A DNA stretch of 64,000 nucleotides from Lachnospiraceae bacterium (lineage in GTDB: Bacteria > Bacillota > Clostridia > Lachnospirales > Lachnospiraceae). The notes below the pieces were generated by a model that made no database searches, was not told where the DNA came from, and saw only the letters and a program-made list of their open reading frames with translations. The stretch covers positions 60,869 through 124,868 of the forward strand of contig JAFUGT010000017.1 of assembly GCA_017469275.1 (NCBI GenBank), given 5' to 3'. Position 1 is the first letter of the stretch, and each line of letters starts with the position of its first letter. The position numbers were made by a program, and so were the translations under genes. Positions 1 through 9,200 of this stretch are shown piece by piece.

Positions 1-3
1 TCA

Positions 4-2328
4 ATGAAAAAGATTACAAAAGGATTAACGATATTATCAACATTTATTATGGCAATATCTGCGTTGGGTGGGACATGTGCTGAGACAATTAATGTTAAGG
101 CGGCAGGAAATGTAAATGTTAGTAATCCAAGGATTGCAGAGGATGGAACTGTTTCATGGGACAAGGTGACGTTTGGAAGCTATCCACAGGCTGCTGAATA
201 TAAAGAAGAACCAATAAAGTGGAGAATACTTGATATTGACAAAGATGGTAATGCATTTCTTCTTGCTGATGAGGCACTTGATTGTAGGCAATATAACGAG
301 AGTGGCGTAGAAAGAATTAGTACATTTGATGACAGTGATGGAGAGATTTGGACAGATTATTCATGTACATGGGAGACATGTACATTGAGAGATTGGCTTA
401 ATGGGACAGATGAATATAAAGATGATAAGAATTCATTTATTAATGCTGCTTTTTCAGAAGAAGAAAGAAAAGCAATAATAGAGACACAAATAGTGAATGA
501 TAACAATCCTTATTACGATCCTGATGACACAGAAGAACCGATTACCGGTGAAGGTGGCAATGATACAATAGATAAAATATATTTGCTATCTGCTGAGGAA
601 GTGTCAGATAGTAGATATGGATTTGTTGATACAGGTAGTCTTGGAGATAGTGAAATGAGAGCAGCAAAACCGACGGATTATGCTTATATTAACGGAGCTG
701 ATTATTGGACTTATACTGATGTTGATTATTGGTATGGAAAATGTGATTGGTGGCTGCGTTCTCCTGGAGGTGCTAATAGTGCGGCAATGTGTGTATCTAT
801 TGGCGGTTCGATAGATTATGACGGAGAAGTGGTCAGTAATGATGGTTATTTTGCTAGGGGTGGTGATAATGCTGTGCGACCTGTTTTACATGTTAATCTG
901 TCCCATGTTACAGATGCCGGAAAAGTTATGTCTAATGGGAATTATACGGCAGGTACAAACCGTACTACATTTAACAAACCTACAATTTTGGATGAAGTGA
1001 CTACATGGGATTGTGTGTATTTTGGCCACTATAAACAAAAAGCAGATTTTAAGAAAATGCCTATAGAATGGCGAGTTCTTTTTGTAAACGGGAATGATGC
1101 ATTAGTTATAGCGGATAAGGCACTTGATTGTAAGCCGTTCAATAATGAAAATAAGCAATGCACATGGGAGACATGTACATTAAGAGACTGGCTTAACGGA
1201 ACAGACCATTACACAAATGATAGTACTTCATTTATTAATGCTGCATTTACAGATGATGAGAGAAAAGCAATATTAGAAACTAATGTTAAGAATGATTCTG
1301 ACGATGGTAGCAGTACCGTAGATAAAATATATCTACTGTCGTTTAAAGAAGCATATAATACAGCTTATGGATTTGATACAGTATATGATAATAATGGAAC
1401 GAAGGAAAAAGCAAAAACGCGAGAAGCAAAAGCATCGGATTATGCAAGGATTAATGGAGCATCTCGCAGTATCCGATCAGATTATGCCGGAAACGGTACA
1501 TGGTGGCTGCGTTCTCCAGGGTATGTAGAGGCTGAAAATCCTTCGGGAGTCTTAAGTATTTCATGGGAAGACAATTACGGTGGTATTAATGTCGATAATA
1601 AGAATATTACTGTACGTCCGATTTTACATGTAGATATTTCATCGTCATTTGTGAATGTGTCCGGTGAGGTGAAGTCAGAGAGTAATATAACAAAGGAAGA
1701 TATAGCATCGCAGGAAAAAGTGGCTCAGGAAGAAGCACAAGAAGTAATTAAGCGTATTTCTGAAATCGGAACAGTGGCAGAGGGTAGTAAGGCATCAATC
1801 GAAGAAGCGAGAAAAGCTTATAATGAATTGATGGAAAATGTTAAGAACTTGGTGACAAATTATAGCGTGTTACAGGCAGCTGAAAAAAACTATGCTGATA
1901 TAGTAGAGAAGAATGCCAAGGCGAATGAGGGCAAGGGTAATAATAACGGAAAGACTGATAAGCCATCCGGAGCACAGGATACAACAACTGAGCAGCAAGT
2001 CACCGAGCAGCAGACAACCACCAAGATCAAAATCACTGCACCTTCGAAGACAAAGATTTCATACCTTAAAAACAAGAAGGCGAAATCATTAACTGTAACA
2101 TGGAAAAAAGTAAAGAAAGCCCAGGGCTATGAGGTGCAATTTGCACTTGATAAGAAGTTTAAGAAGAATAAAAAATCCAAGACTACTACAAAACTTTCCG
2201 TGACAGTGAAGAAGTTGAAAAAGGGAAAGAACTACTTTGTAAGGGTGCGTGCTTACAAAAAAGCATCTGACGGCAGTAAAGTTAACGGTAAATGGAGCGA
2301 TGTCAAAAAGTTAAAAATAAGAAAATAA
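4..2328 (+). CDS. Secreted DUF6273-repeat surface protein with C-terminal FN3-like domain
   Basis: A 774-residue protein with an N-terminal signal peptide (hydrophobic stretch at about residues 8-27). It has two copies of a DUF6273-type domain, at about residues 50-300 and 335-550. Each copy carries the family hallmarks: an FGSYPQ or FGHYKQ start, PI(K/E)WR, CTLRDWLNGT, DKIYLLS, WWLRSPG and VRP(V/I)LHV. A helical, charged stretch follows (about 560-640), then a TTTEQQVTEQQTTT linker and a lysine-rich fibronectin type III-like domain at the C-terminus. The family is common on the surface of gut Lachnospiraceae, but its ligand is unknown. The start at base 4 cannot be checked for a ribosome binding site because the window begins there. 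The next gene is also a secreted repeat protein, so this looks like a surface-protein locus. The extracellular location is a firm prediction; no biochemical function can be assigned. Confidence 0.85.
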   Translation: MKKITKGLTILSTFIMAISALGGTCAETINVKAAGNVNVSNPRIAEDGTVSWDKVTFGSYPQAAEYKEEPIKWRILDIDKDGNAFLLADEALDCRQYNESGVERISTFDDSDGEIWTDYSCTWETCTLRDWLNGTDEYKDDKNSFINAAFSEEERKAIIETQIVNDNNPYYDPDDTEEPITGEGGNDTIDKIYLLSAEEVSDSRYGFVDTGSLGDSEMRAAKPTDYAYINGADYWTYTDVDYWYGKCDWWLRSPGGANSAAMCVSIGGSIDYDGEVVSNDGYFARGGDNAVRPVLHVNLSHVTDAGKVMSNGNYTAGTNRTTFNKPTILDEVTTWDCVYFGHYKQKADFKKMPIEWRVLFVNGNDALVIADKALDCKPFNNENKQCTWETCTLRDWLNGTDHYTNDSTSFINAAFTDDERKAILETNVKNDSDDGSSTVDKIYLLSFKEAYNTAYGFDTVYDNNGTKEKAKTREAKASDYARINGASRSIRSDYAGNGTWWLRSPGYVEAENPSGVLSISWEDNYGGINVDNKNITVRPILHVDISSSFVNVSGEVKSESNITKEDIASQEKVAQEEAQEVIKRISEIGTVAEGSKASIEEARKAYNELMENVKNLVTNYSVLQAAEKNYADIVEKNAKANEGKGNNNGKTDKPSGAQDTTTEQQVTEQQTTTKIKITAPSKTKISYLKNKKAKSLTVTWKKVKKAQGYEVQFALDKKFKKNKKSKTTTKLSVTVKKLKKGKNYFVRVRAYKKASDGSKVNGKWSDVKKLKIRK

Positions 2329-2370
2329 ATATTAGGAGATAGGGGTGGGTATTAGGGAGGAGAGTCATAT

Positions 2371-4182
2371 ATGGTAAAAAAATACAATAAAATGGTTATA
2401 TGTTTATTATTAATAATGGTAGGAATAATGAATGCAAAAGTACATGCTTATGCAAATGAAGATAATGGTTTTCAATATTCGTTCATTAATAATAATACAG
2501 AGATTGAAATAACCGGATATAACGCTCTGTCTGCGAATGTAGTGATACCGTCTGAAATTAGGAATGTTAAAGTGACGAGTATTGGAAAAAATGCCTTTGT
2601 GTGGTGTAGGAATATAGTGAGTATTAAAATACCGGATACTGTTACGAATATAGGTGATAATGCTTTTAAAAATTGTATAAGTCTAAAAAGTCTTAATATT
2701 CCTGTCAGTGTTACGAGTATTGGGAAATATGCTTTCAATAATTGTAGTATTTCATCAATAACGATTCCGGACGGTATTACTACTATAGAAATGGGTACTT
2801 TTTCTTCCTGTGCAAATCTTACAAGCGTAGTGATACCGGATAGCGTGACCGATATAGAGGAATCAGCATTTTCTTCATGCGAAAAACTTTCAAGTGTAAC
2901 TATGTCTAAGGGTATCAAAAGCATTGGGAAATCCGCTTTTGAAAGATGCACCGCTTTAAAAAGAATTGAACTGCCTAAAAGCTTAACCCAAATCGATAAT
3001 ACGGCATTTGAAAAGAAAGTTGGTTTCGTTGTTGAGGAAGGTTCTTATGCTGATACGTGGGCGTTAACTAATGGATTTATCGTTGTTTCACATCCCAAAG
3101 CTGTTGGCACATTAATGACCATTTCGAATTATAAGGCTAAAGTTAAAGTTACCTCTTCTGAATCGTATAATCCAACGGTTGAGTATCTCTCCCCAACCTC
3201 AAGACAGGTAACGTCTGTATCTATTCCGGAATCAGTTATAGTTGATGAGATAGAATACACAATAACGAGCATTGATGATAATGCTTTTGGAGATTGTCAA
3301 AAACTTAGGAAAGTTTCTATTCCGGCTAGCGTAACCAAGGTGGGGATTAGATTATTCCGATATTGTACGAAACTTAAAACTATAAGGGTAAGTCCTTTAA
3401 ATAAGGTATATGACAGCAGATATGAATGTAATGCTATTATAGAGACGGAGTCTAATACATTAATTGCCGGATGCGTCGGAACCATTATACCTAATACTGT
3501 AAAATACATAGGAGACTACGCATTTCAATCATGCACTAAACTTACAAATATGGTAATTCCTTCAGGTGTGAAAAGGATTGGCAAATATGCTTTTAATAAT
3601 TGTTCAATTAAAAATATTGAAATACCTAAAAGTGTATCAAGAATAGGTTCCGGTGCATTTGGTAAAAATGTTATAATTAAAGCTGATAAGCGTTCGTACG
3701 CAAGAAAATGGGCGAGAAGGAATAGGTACATGATTTTTAGACCTGTTGGTACGACTTACAAGTTTTATAATTCAGACAATAAATATAAAGTAACATCTGA
3801 TATAACAAATGATTCCACGGTTGAATTTGTAGGTACAGATAAGAAGAAAATAAAAGAAGTAGTAGTACCTGATTCGATTAAGATTGATAATGCTCAATAT
3901 AAGGTTACAAGTATTGCTAATAAAGCATTAAAGGGTAAAAAGACTTTGAAAAGAGTTACAATTGGTAATAATATTGATTCGATTGGTAATAATGCATTTG
4001 CTAAATGCAAGAATTTAAAAAAAATCACTATTAAATCAACGTCAATAACGGTCATAGGTAAGAATGCTATAAAAGGTATTAATAAGACAGCAGTAGTAAA
4101 TGTTCCTAAGACCAATAAAAAAACCTATAAAAAACTCTTTAATAAGAAGACGGGATACAAGAAAACAATGAAAATTAAGTAG
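2371..4182 (+). CDS. BspA-like secreted leucine-rich repeat (LRR_5) protein
   Basis: A 603-residue protein with a signal peptide (residues 1-28), followed by many LRR_5 (BspA/TpLRR-type) repeats of the form IG..AF..C..L..(V/I).IP..V..I. Three repeat blocks are separated by non-repeat spacers, near residues 235-290 and 455-500. The spacers contain the V(T/K)SI..NAF signature typical of this family in gut Firmicutes. The C-terminus is lysine-rich (KKLFNKKTGYKKTMKIK). There is no LPXTG motif and no transmembrane anchor, so the protein is either secreted or held by charge. The start is supported by GGGAGGAG at 2354-2361, nine bases upstream. A strong terminator follows directly. BspA-like proteins elsewhere bind host or bacterial surfaces; the ligand here is unknown. 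Confidence 0.88.
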   Translation: MVKKYNKMVICLLLIMVGIMNAKVHAYANEDNGFQYSFINNNTEIEITGYNALSANVVIPSEIRNVKVTSIGKNAFVWCRNIVSIKIPDTVTNIGDNAFKNCISLKSLNIPVSVTSIGKYAFNNCSISSITIPDGITTIEMGTFSSCANLTSVVIPDSVTDIEESAFSSCEKLSSVTMSKGIKSIGKSAFERCTALKRIELPKSLTQIDNTAFEKKVGFVVEEGSYADTWALTNGFIVVSHPKAVGTLMTISNYKAKVKVTSSESYNPTVEYLSPTSRQVTSVSIPESVIVDEIEYTITSIDDNAFGDCQKLRKVSIPASVTKVGIRLFRYCTKLKTIRVSPLNKVYDSRYECNAIIETESNTLIAGCVGTIIPNTVKYIGDYAFQSCTKLTNMVIPSGVKRIGKYAFNNCSIKNIEIPKSVSRIGSGAFGKNVIIKADKRSYARKWARRNRYMIFRPVGTTYKFYNSDNKYKVTSDITNDSTVEFVGTDKKKIKEVVVPDSIKIDNAQYKVTSIANKALKGKKTLKRVTIGNNIDSIGNNAFAKCKNLKKITIKSTSITVIGKNAIKGINKTAVVNVPKTNKKTYKKLFNKKTGYKKTMKIK

Positions 4183-4184
4183 GG

Positions 4185-4232
4185 CACATAAAAAAGAATG
4201 CATTCTGTTAGGGATGCATTCTTTTTTATGTG
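4185..4232 (+). terminator. Rho-independent terminator after BspA-like gene
   Basis: A perfect 19-bp stem (4185-4203 with 4214-4232) has a 10-base loop. The A-run and T-run lie inside the stem, so it could terminate in both directions. It begins two bases after the stop codon of the BspA-like gene. Confidence 0.85.
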
Positions 4233-4381
4233 TAAATATTGACTGAAAAACTATAGGTTTTATTTATGTATAATCATATCATAAGTTATAACTTAAGTGA
4301 TTTAAAAAATATTTTTTGGGAGGTTACGAAAAAATATATTAATCATGCAAGGGAGATAAATAAAAAAGGAGGTCGTTAGAC

Positions 4382-4645
4382 ATGAGATGTATTTATTGTA
4401 ATGCAGAGTTACCTGAAGGAGCAAGGTTTTGTGGAAAATGTGGAGAAAGTCTGGAAAAGGCACAGGCATATGCTCAGGTTGGCAGAATGGTGGAGTATAA
4501 TACCTATGATGAGTATCCTGAAGAAGTTAAGGAAGTATTTAAACAATACGAAAGGTCAACTCTTTCAAAGGTAGGAGATTGGGTGGCCGGCATTATGGCA
4601 ATAGTCTTTTTGATAGTTGAGATTGTAGTAGCTGCAACTATGTAA
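4382..4645 (+). CDS. Small zinc-ribbon membrane protein
   Basis: An 87-residue protein. The N-terminus is a zinc ribbon of the CxxC-x11-CxxC type (CIYC ... CGKC, residues 3-21). A charged middle follows, and a single transmembrane helix lies at about residues 66-86. AAGGAGG sits about 8 bases upstream of the ATG. Proteins with this layout (a cytoplasmic zinc ribbon plus one or two membrane helices) are frequent in Firmicutes and have no defined role. The next gene, about 70 bases downstream, is also a small membrane protein, so the two may be cotranscribed. No function is assigned. Confidence 0.75.
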   Translation: MRCIYCNAELPEGARFCGKCGESLEKAQAYAQVGRMVEYNTYDEYPEEVKEVFKQYERSTLSKVGDWVAGIMAIVFLIVEIVVAATM

Positions 4646-4717
4646 AATAATGTTGATTAAAAAAATAAATAATTATAAATGATAAAGTATTTCGTTGAGA
4701 AAGAGAGGAAAAATATT

Positions 4718-5125
4718 ATGGATTATATTGAAATGTGGGAAATGAGAAAAAAACAGATTTTTATTTCATCGTTATTATCTTTGGTAGCAGCAGTGTTATA
4801 TATGATAGGTTATGATTATAGTGAATTAAAGATAGCTCTGTTGATTTGGGCAGGTGGAGCATGCGCTATTGGAGTAATATGGTCTATGATCGCAAATGGT
4901 AATCCTTTTCTTAATGTAGTTGTTGGAACTTTGAAATCTATATTATCAGGTTTGATTGTAACTATTTTTACTCCGTTAGGTATTTTATTATTAATACCTG
5001 CATTTCTCGTCTTATCAATTGCAGTTGGTTTATTCATGACAGCTTTATATTTTTGTGTATTGATATATCCAATATCTACAATCTATTATCTTATTAGATA
5101 TAATTTGGCAATTCATAATAATTAG
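4718..5125 (+). CDS. Small polytopic membrane protein, unknown function
   Basis: About 135 residues with four predicted hydrophobic segments after a short charged N-terminus (MDYIEMWEMRKKQ). I chose the ATG at 4718 because AGAGAGG lies eight bases upstream. An earlier in-frame ATG at 4679 has no ribosome binding site in front of it. No family motif is recognised. It is probably cotranscribed with the zinc-ribbon gene upstream, which suggests that both act at the cytoplasmic membrane. Confidence 0.65.
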   Translation: MDYIEMWEMRKKQIFISSLLSLVAAVLYMIGYDYSELKIALLIWAGGACAIGVIWSMIANGNPFLNVVVGTLKSILSGLIVTIFTPLGILLLIPAFLVLSIAVGLFMTALYFCVLIYPISTIYYLIRYNLAIHNN

Positions 5126-5175
5126 CTCAATACAATATAGTATAAGTAGAAGAAAAGTTAAAAGTCTTGTTTTTC

Positions 5176-5212
5176 ATAGCACCAAGCCGCTGCAATAGCG
5201 GCTTGGTGCTAT
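5176..5212. terminator. Strong hairpin between convergent genes
   Basis: A perfect 16-bp GC-rich stem (5176-5191 with 5197-5212) has a 5-base loop. It lies between convergent genes, so a bidirectional terminator is the natural reading. There is no good T-tract on either side, however, and a T-run follows only at 5245-5250. It could instead be a repeat-type palindrome. Confidence 0.55.
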
Positions 5213-5263
5213 ATATTGATATAGAACCGGGAGCAGAGCCCCTTTTTTCGTGAATCTTTATTC

Positions 5264-5818
5264 TTAACCAATATCAAGAGTGGTAAAATCAATCTCCAGA
5301 TCATCATATATGTTAACCTTTATAGTATCTTCAAACGTGTAGGTTTCCACATCGAAATTCTCATCTTCCAAATAGTAGACAAAAATCTTCTGTTTATCCG
5401 GATCAACAATCCAATATTCTCTTACTCCTGTTTCTAAGTAAAGATTTAACTTAGTAACATAATCGTGGCTGGAATTACTTGGAGAAACTATCTCTATAAT
5501 CCAATCCGGGGCACCGGTACATCCTCGGTCTGTAAATTTGTCAGGGTTGCATATTACACTGATGTCAGGTTCAACAATAGTGTTTCGGTCTTCATTTAAT
5601 TTCACTGCAAATGGTGCTGGAACCACGCGGCAGTTGCCGCCTTTTGCCTTGATATAATTGTAGATTGTACCATGTAATTCGCTGAGAATAAACTGATGAA
5701 TTCTGCTTGGAGATGCCATGTTATATATCAAATCGCCGTCAATAAGCTCTGCCCTCACATCTTCCGGGATATTATAATAGTCATCTTCTGTGTATATCTT
5801 ACTTTTGGCAAGTGCCAT
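5264..5818 (-). CDS. Uma2-family (DUF820) restriction-endonuclease-fold protein
   Basis: A protein of about 184 residues that matches the Uma2/DUF820 family: YTEDDYYNIPED.RAELIDGDLIYN at the start, then VVPAPFAVKL, TIVEPDISVICN, GAPDWIIEIVSPSN, KLNLYLETGVREYWIVDP. The PD-(D/E)XK-like core residues are visible as the D of VEPDISV, the E of WIIEIVS, and the K/Y of the KLNLYLE..V.EYW helix. Family members are often present in many copies in cyanobacteria and Firmicutes, and their function is unproven. I prefer the ATG at 5818 (MALAKSK) because AAGGAAGG lies eight bases upstream; a GTG at 5827 is possible. The gene stands alone on the minus strand. Confidence 0.82.
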   Translation of the reverse strand: MALAKSKIYTEDDYYNIPEDVRAELIDGDLIYNMASPSRIHQFILSELHGTIYNYIKAKGGNCRVVPAPFAVKLNEDRNTIVEPDISVICNPDKFTDRGCTGAPDWIIEIVSPSNSSHDYVTKLNLYLETGVREYWIVDPDKQKIFVYYLEDENFDVETYTFEDTIKVNIYDDLEIDFTTLDIG

Positions 5819-5827
5819 TAAAATCAC

Positions 5828-6292
5828 CTTCCTTATTTGTCGGTAATATAAAGTTAAATATGAATTGAGATACTAACAGTTACAATATAGAATATCTATA
5901 ATCAACATAATAAAACATTTAACCTAATAACACAAGAAGAATCTTGACCACCTTTTGTTATGTATAGAGTGATACAAAAGTCAAGAAGAAAAAGACTTAC
6001 TATTACAAGGTTCGTGCCTGCCAGGGCTTTAATGGAAAACGGTTTACGGTAAATATTCTTCAATAAAGAAAATCAAAGTGAAATAATAAGAAAAAACTCT
6101 GGCAGAACAGGAAATATAAGAAAAATATGGTGTACGGGATTGGAAGGAGAAGATGATTATGAAGAATTCAAGAAAGGGGAAAAGTTTTGATATATCTTGA
6201 GATAAGTATTTATACTCTGTTCAAACAACTCGTTTTATGATATTCTCTAACATAAGTATTTGAGTATAATGAATTATCGGAAAGGTTAGAAT
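5828..6292. other. Intergenic region, 465 bases, no clear gene
   Basis: This AT-rich spacer separates the divergent Uma2-like and LD-carboxypeptidase genes. It holds one very short ORF (6159-6200, MKNSRKGKSFDIS) with a good GGAAGGAG site in front. The ORF is too short to call and may be a remnant or leader peptide. A TATAAT at 6265-6270 could be the -10 of the downstream gene, but no good -35 was found. No RNA gene is recognised. Confidence 0.4.
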
Positions 6293-7108
6293 ATGTCAGG
6301 AAAGATTGTATTTACGGCGTGCTCGGATGCCAGAAAAGAAACGGACGAAGCAGAAATCGAAAAGCTGAAAAGTCTGCTTGAAGGCTATGGACTTGAGGTC
6401 ATAAAAAGCAGGTATCTGTATGAGGATAAGGCGGCGGGAAAAGAGAAGGCTGATGAGCTATCTGCATTTTTTTCTGATGAAGATATAACTGCTATTTTTG
6501 ATGTGTCCGGTGGCAATGTGGCAAATGAGCTGCTGCCTTATCTTAATTATGAAGTGATAGCGAAGTCACAGGCAATATTTTGGGGATACAGTGATCTGAC
6601 AACAATAATCAATGCCATATATGCAAAGACAGGGAAAGCGTCCATGTTATATCAGGTGAGACACCTGTTGGAAAACGAGGACAGGCAGCTCACCAAAATC
6701 AAATATCATTTTCTGCAAGGCGAGGAAATATCGGGTGTTCTTGTGGGCGGTAATCTCAGATGTTTTCTTAAACTTGCAGGTACAGAGTATATGCCGGAGC
6801 TGACCGGTAAGGTGCTTCTTATGGAAGCCTTAGGCGGTGATATATATAGTGTAAGAACGATGCTTGCCTCCTTAGAACAAATAGGAGTATTTCGTAAGAT
6901 TAAGGGTATAGTCGTAGGAACATTTACTTCGCTGATGCGAGAGGGGCAATACGAAGATTTTCTTGATTTGTTAAGGAAGTATGTTCCGAAAGATATGCCG
7001 ATAGCAGTGACCGGGGATATCGGACATGGGAAGGATGCGAAGGGTATACTGATAGGTCGGGAGATAAGATTATTAGATAGAAAAGAGGTTGAAAATGGAA
7101 TTATATAA
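6293..7108 (+). CDS. LD-carboxypeptidase, peptidase family S66
   Basis: A 271-residue cytoplasmic protein of the S66 (LdcA/MccF) family. These enzymes cleave the terminal D-alanine from murein tetrapeptides during peptidoglycan recycling, or act on peptide-nucleotide antibiotics. Visible landmarks are FDVSGG(N) in the first domain, the nucleophile motif WGYSD (Ser100), the acidic motif LLMEALGG, and the catalytic histidine in GDIGHGKD near the C-terminus. The length is slightly short of the usual 300 or so. Its end overlaps the next gene (ProX-like) by 14 bases, so the two are translationally coupled. The choice between LdcA-type and MccF-type cannot be made from sequence alone. Confidence 0.85.
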   Translation: MSGKIVFTACSDARKETDEAEIEKLKSLLEGYGLEVIKSRYLYEDKAAGKEKADELSAFFSDEDITAIFDVSGGNVANELLPYLNYEVIAKSQAIFWGYSDLTTIINAIYAKTGKASMLYQVRHLLENEDRQLTKIKYHFLQGEEISGVLVGGNLRCFLKLAGTEYMPELTGKVLLMEALGGDIYSVRTMLASLEQIGVFRKIKGIVVGTFTSLMREGQYEDFLDLLRKYVPKDMPIAVTGDIGHGKDAKGILIGREIRLLDRKEVENGII

Positions 7109-7640
7109 CGGAAGACCGGAAAGCACAGAGGGAAGATTAGAAAGAGAAATTCGGGTGTACGATTTCTTGGATAAGCTGGGAATTAAGTATGTGCGTACAG
7201 ATCATGAGCCTGCTGATACAATGGAGCACTGTAATGAGATAGACAGGGTGTTAGAAGTATTGATATGTAAGAATCTGTTTCTTTGTAATCGCCAGAAGAC
7301 CAACTATTACCTGCTTATGATGCCGGGAGATAAGAAGTTCAAGACTAAGGAGTTGTCGGCACAGATAAACTCTGCCCGTCTTTCCTTTGCAGATTCTGAT
7401 GATATGTTAAGATATCTTGATATAGAACCGGGAGCAGTAAGTATTATGGGGCTTATGAATGATAAAGATAATGTAGTCAAACTCTTGGTGGACGAAGATG
7501 TGCTTAAAGGAGAATATCTTGGTTGTCATCCCTGCGTGAATACATCAAGCCTCAAATTAAAAACAAAGGATGTGTTCGAGACCTATCTTCCTGCGGTACA
7601 CCACGATATGCAGATTGTGAAGCTGGTGGGGGAGGATTAA
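7095..7640 (+). CDS. Prolyl-tRNA deacylase, ProX/YbaK editing-domain protein
   Basis: A 181-residue freestanding editing domain related to ProX/YbaK. These enzymes hydrolyse misacylated tRNA (typically Ala- or Cys-tRNAPro). The N-terminus (RVYDFLDKLGIKYVRTDHEPADTMEHC) and the core (CKNLFLCNRQKTNYYLLMM, lysine-containing KFKTKELS, PGAVSIMGLMND) are typical of the PrdX/ProXp-ala branch. So is the C-terminal GCHPCVNTSSLKLKTKDV, with the conserved G-H-P. I chose ATG 7095 because it has AGAGG upstream; the ORF itself is open from a TTG at 7089. The gene overlaps the LD-carboxypeptidase gene. Confidence 0.87.
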   Translation: MELYNGRPESTEGRLEREIRVYDFLDKLGIKYVRTDHEPADTMEHCNEIDRVLEVLICKNLFLCNRQKTNYYLLMMPGDKKFKTKELSAQINSARLSFADSDDMLRYLDIEPGAVSIMGLMNDKDNVVKLLVDEDVLKGEYLGCHPCVNTSSLKLKTKDVFETYLPAVHHDMQIVKLVGED

Positions 7641-7672
7641 TTAATATAACACTGTTATGGAGGGACAATATA

Positions 7673-8434
7673 TTGACTGTGTTACGAGTGATAAGCCTTT
7701 TTCTTGGTGTGGCGTGTATAGTATTATTCATGCCACCCCTTGTTATGTACAGGATACTGAATATTGGAAATGCTACCGGATTGTTGACCGGATTGGTTTT
7801 GATAGTATATGGATTATTCGCCGGGGTAGTGAATCGTGGAATATCTTCCCTCTGGAGCAGCACATCAGGAAAAGTGCTTGTATGCCTTGCAGGTTGTCTG
7901 CTGGCTGCAGCACTTATCATGGCGATAATTATTTCAATGCTTATATTAAATGCAGCGGGAACTAAGCCTGCCGGGAATGAGACTCTTATTATACTTGGAT
8001 GTCAGGTGAAGGGAACAAAGCCAAGTCTTATGCTCACTGAACGACTAAATGCTGCAAAGACTTACATGGATGAACATAAGGAGGTTATATGTATTCTCTC
8101 CGGTGGAAAAGGCGAGGATGAAGGAATAAGTGAAGCTCTGTGTATGTATAATTATCTGATAGAACATGGTGTGGATGAGAATAGACTGATTATGGAAGAC
8201 AGATCTACTTCCACAAGAGAAAACCTTAAGTTCTCTATGGATATTATTAATGAGCAGGGATTAAAAAAAGATGTAGCCATTGTCACAAATGAGTTTCATG
8301 AATACCGCGCATTTAAAATTGCAGAGAAATTAGGCCTTAATCCTAAGGCGGTGCCCGCACGCACACATTGGTGGTTGTTCTCCACCTATTTTGTCAGAGA
8401 GTGGTATGGCGTGATTTCACTGTTTTTTTCTTGA
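7673..8434 (+). CDS. YdcF/SanA-like (DUF218) membrane protein
   Basis: About 253 residues, starting at a TTG with GGAGGG eight bases upstream. The frame is open earlier, but that part is a shadow of the preceding gene. Three to four N-terminal membrane helices (to about residue 95) precede a DUF218 domain: ETLIILGCQVKGTKPSLMLTERLNAA, ILSGGKGEDEGISEA, DRSTSTREN, VTNEFHEYRAFKIA. This family includes ElyC, SanA and YdcF, several of which affect envelope integrity. The extracytoplasmic or cytoplasmic face of the domain cannot be fixed here. It follows the ProX-like gene by 32 bases, so the three genes from 6293 are probably one operon, which ends before the TPP riboswitch. Confidence 0.82.
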   Translation: MTVLRVISLFLGVACIVLFMPPLVMYRILNIGNATGLLTGLVLIVYGLFAGVVNRGISSLWSSTSGKVLVCLAGCLLAAALIMAIIISMLILNAAGTKPAGNETLIILGCQVKGTKPSLMLTERLNAAKTYMDEHKEVICILSGGKGEDEGISEALCMYNYLIEHGVDENRLIMEDRSTSTRENLKFSMDIINEQGLKKDVAIVTNEFHEYRAFKIAEKLGLNPKAVPARTHWWLFSTYFVREWYGVISLFFS

Positions 8435-8469
8435 CATACAGATATCTTCTGAATATAATATCACATGAA

Positions 8470-8566
8470 ATAACGGGAGTGCTTAAGGAATTAGGCTGAG
8501 AGATAACATATACCTGTTGTCAATCCTATTAACCTGATCCGGGTAATGCCGGCGGAGGGAGTTGAT
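8470..8566 (+). promoter_or_regulatory. TPP (thi-box) riboswitch
   Basis: The conserved core of the thiamine pyrophosphate aptamer is present. CTGAGA is at 8496-8501, in the P2/P3 context after the 5' GGGAGTGCTT segment. CCTGATCCGGGTAATGCCGG is at 8533-8552, followed by CGGAGGGA. Downstream are a terminator hairpin and a thiamine-related transport operon, so this is an OFF switch by premature termination. Confidence 0.95.
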
Positions 8567-8603
8567 AAATATGCTATGTTATATGGCATATATGTATGAT
8601 TAT

Positions 8604-8635
8604 GAGACTCGCTTCGTTTTGAAGTGAGTTTTTCT
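8604..8635 (+). terminator. Terminator of the TPP riboswitch expression platform
   Basis: A GACTCGCTTC / GAAGTGAGTT stem with a short GTTTT loop is followed by a T-rich run (TTTTTCTTTT). It lies between the aptamer and the first gene of the operon, as expected for transcriptional control by thiamine pyrophosphate. Confidence 0.85.
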
Positions 8636-8655
8636 TTTATAGGAGGAAATTATTT

Positions 8656-8982
8656 ATGAACGCAAACGTAGCAATTCAGGTACTGCCATCAGTGCAGGGA
8701 GATGAGGAAATCGTAAGAGTAGTGGATGCGGTTATCGACTATATCAAAAGTACAGGGGTTAACTATTATGTGGGACCCTGTGAGACCGCTATGGAAGGTG
8801 ACTATGAGCAGCTGATGGAGATAGTTAAACAGTGTCAGTACATAGCAATTGAAGCCGGTGCTCCAAGCGTAATGAGCTATGTTAAGATTACATATAAACC
8901 GGATGGAGAGAAACTTACCATAGAGAGAAAGACAGCCAAACATCATATTAATGACGCAGCTAAGATGGCGAAGTCGGCATAA
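8656..8982 (+). CDS. Thiamine-binding protein, MTH1187/YkoF-like
   Basis: A 108-residue protein of the MTH1187/YkoF (thiamine-binding, formerly DUF77) family. Typical elements are the opening (A)NVAIQVLPS, a VDAVIDYIKSTGVNYYVGPCETAMEGDYEQLMEIV core (each part seen across residues 25-60), and the final IERKTAKHH. It starts 8 bases after AGGAGGAAA and is the first gene behind a TPP riboswitch. Family members bind thiamine or its pyrimidine moiety. In this position the protein most likely buffers or delivers the ligand of the ABC importer encoded next. It has no signal peptide, so it is cytoplasmic. Confidence 0.88.
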   Translation: MNANVAIQVLPSVQGDEEIVRVVDAVIDYIKSTGVNYYVGPCETAMEGDYEQLMEIVKQCQYIAIEAGAPSVMSYVKITYKPDGEKLTIERKTAKHHINDAAKMAKSA

Positions 8983-9200
8983 TTTTCAGAGATAAAGAGC
9001 TGTTACATATTTTTGCATTTTTTGTTTTAATATCCGGTGGATGTATCATGCCACCTTGGTGTGGATCGTCAGAAGATAGATATTTTACCATGTCATAGTG
9101 GTATGAATTATAAGAAACATAGACTTGTCACAGGACTATGTTGTGGGTTGTTCAAGCTTGTTTAGCGAAAAGTGGGTAGGAGGTGAGAATAGGTATATTT

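Noticed and set aside
6159-6200. 13-codon ORF with a good ribosome binding site
   Set aside because: Too short and without a recognisable role; noted in the intergenic entry only.
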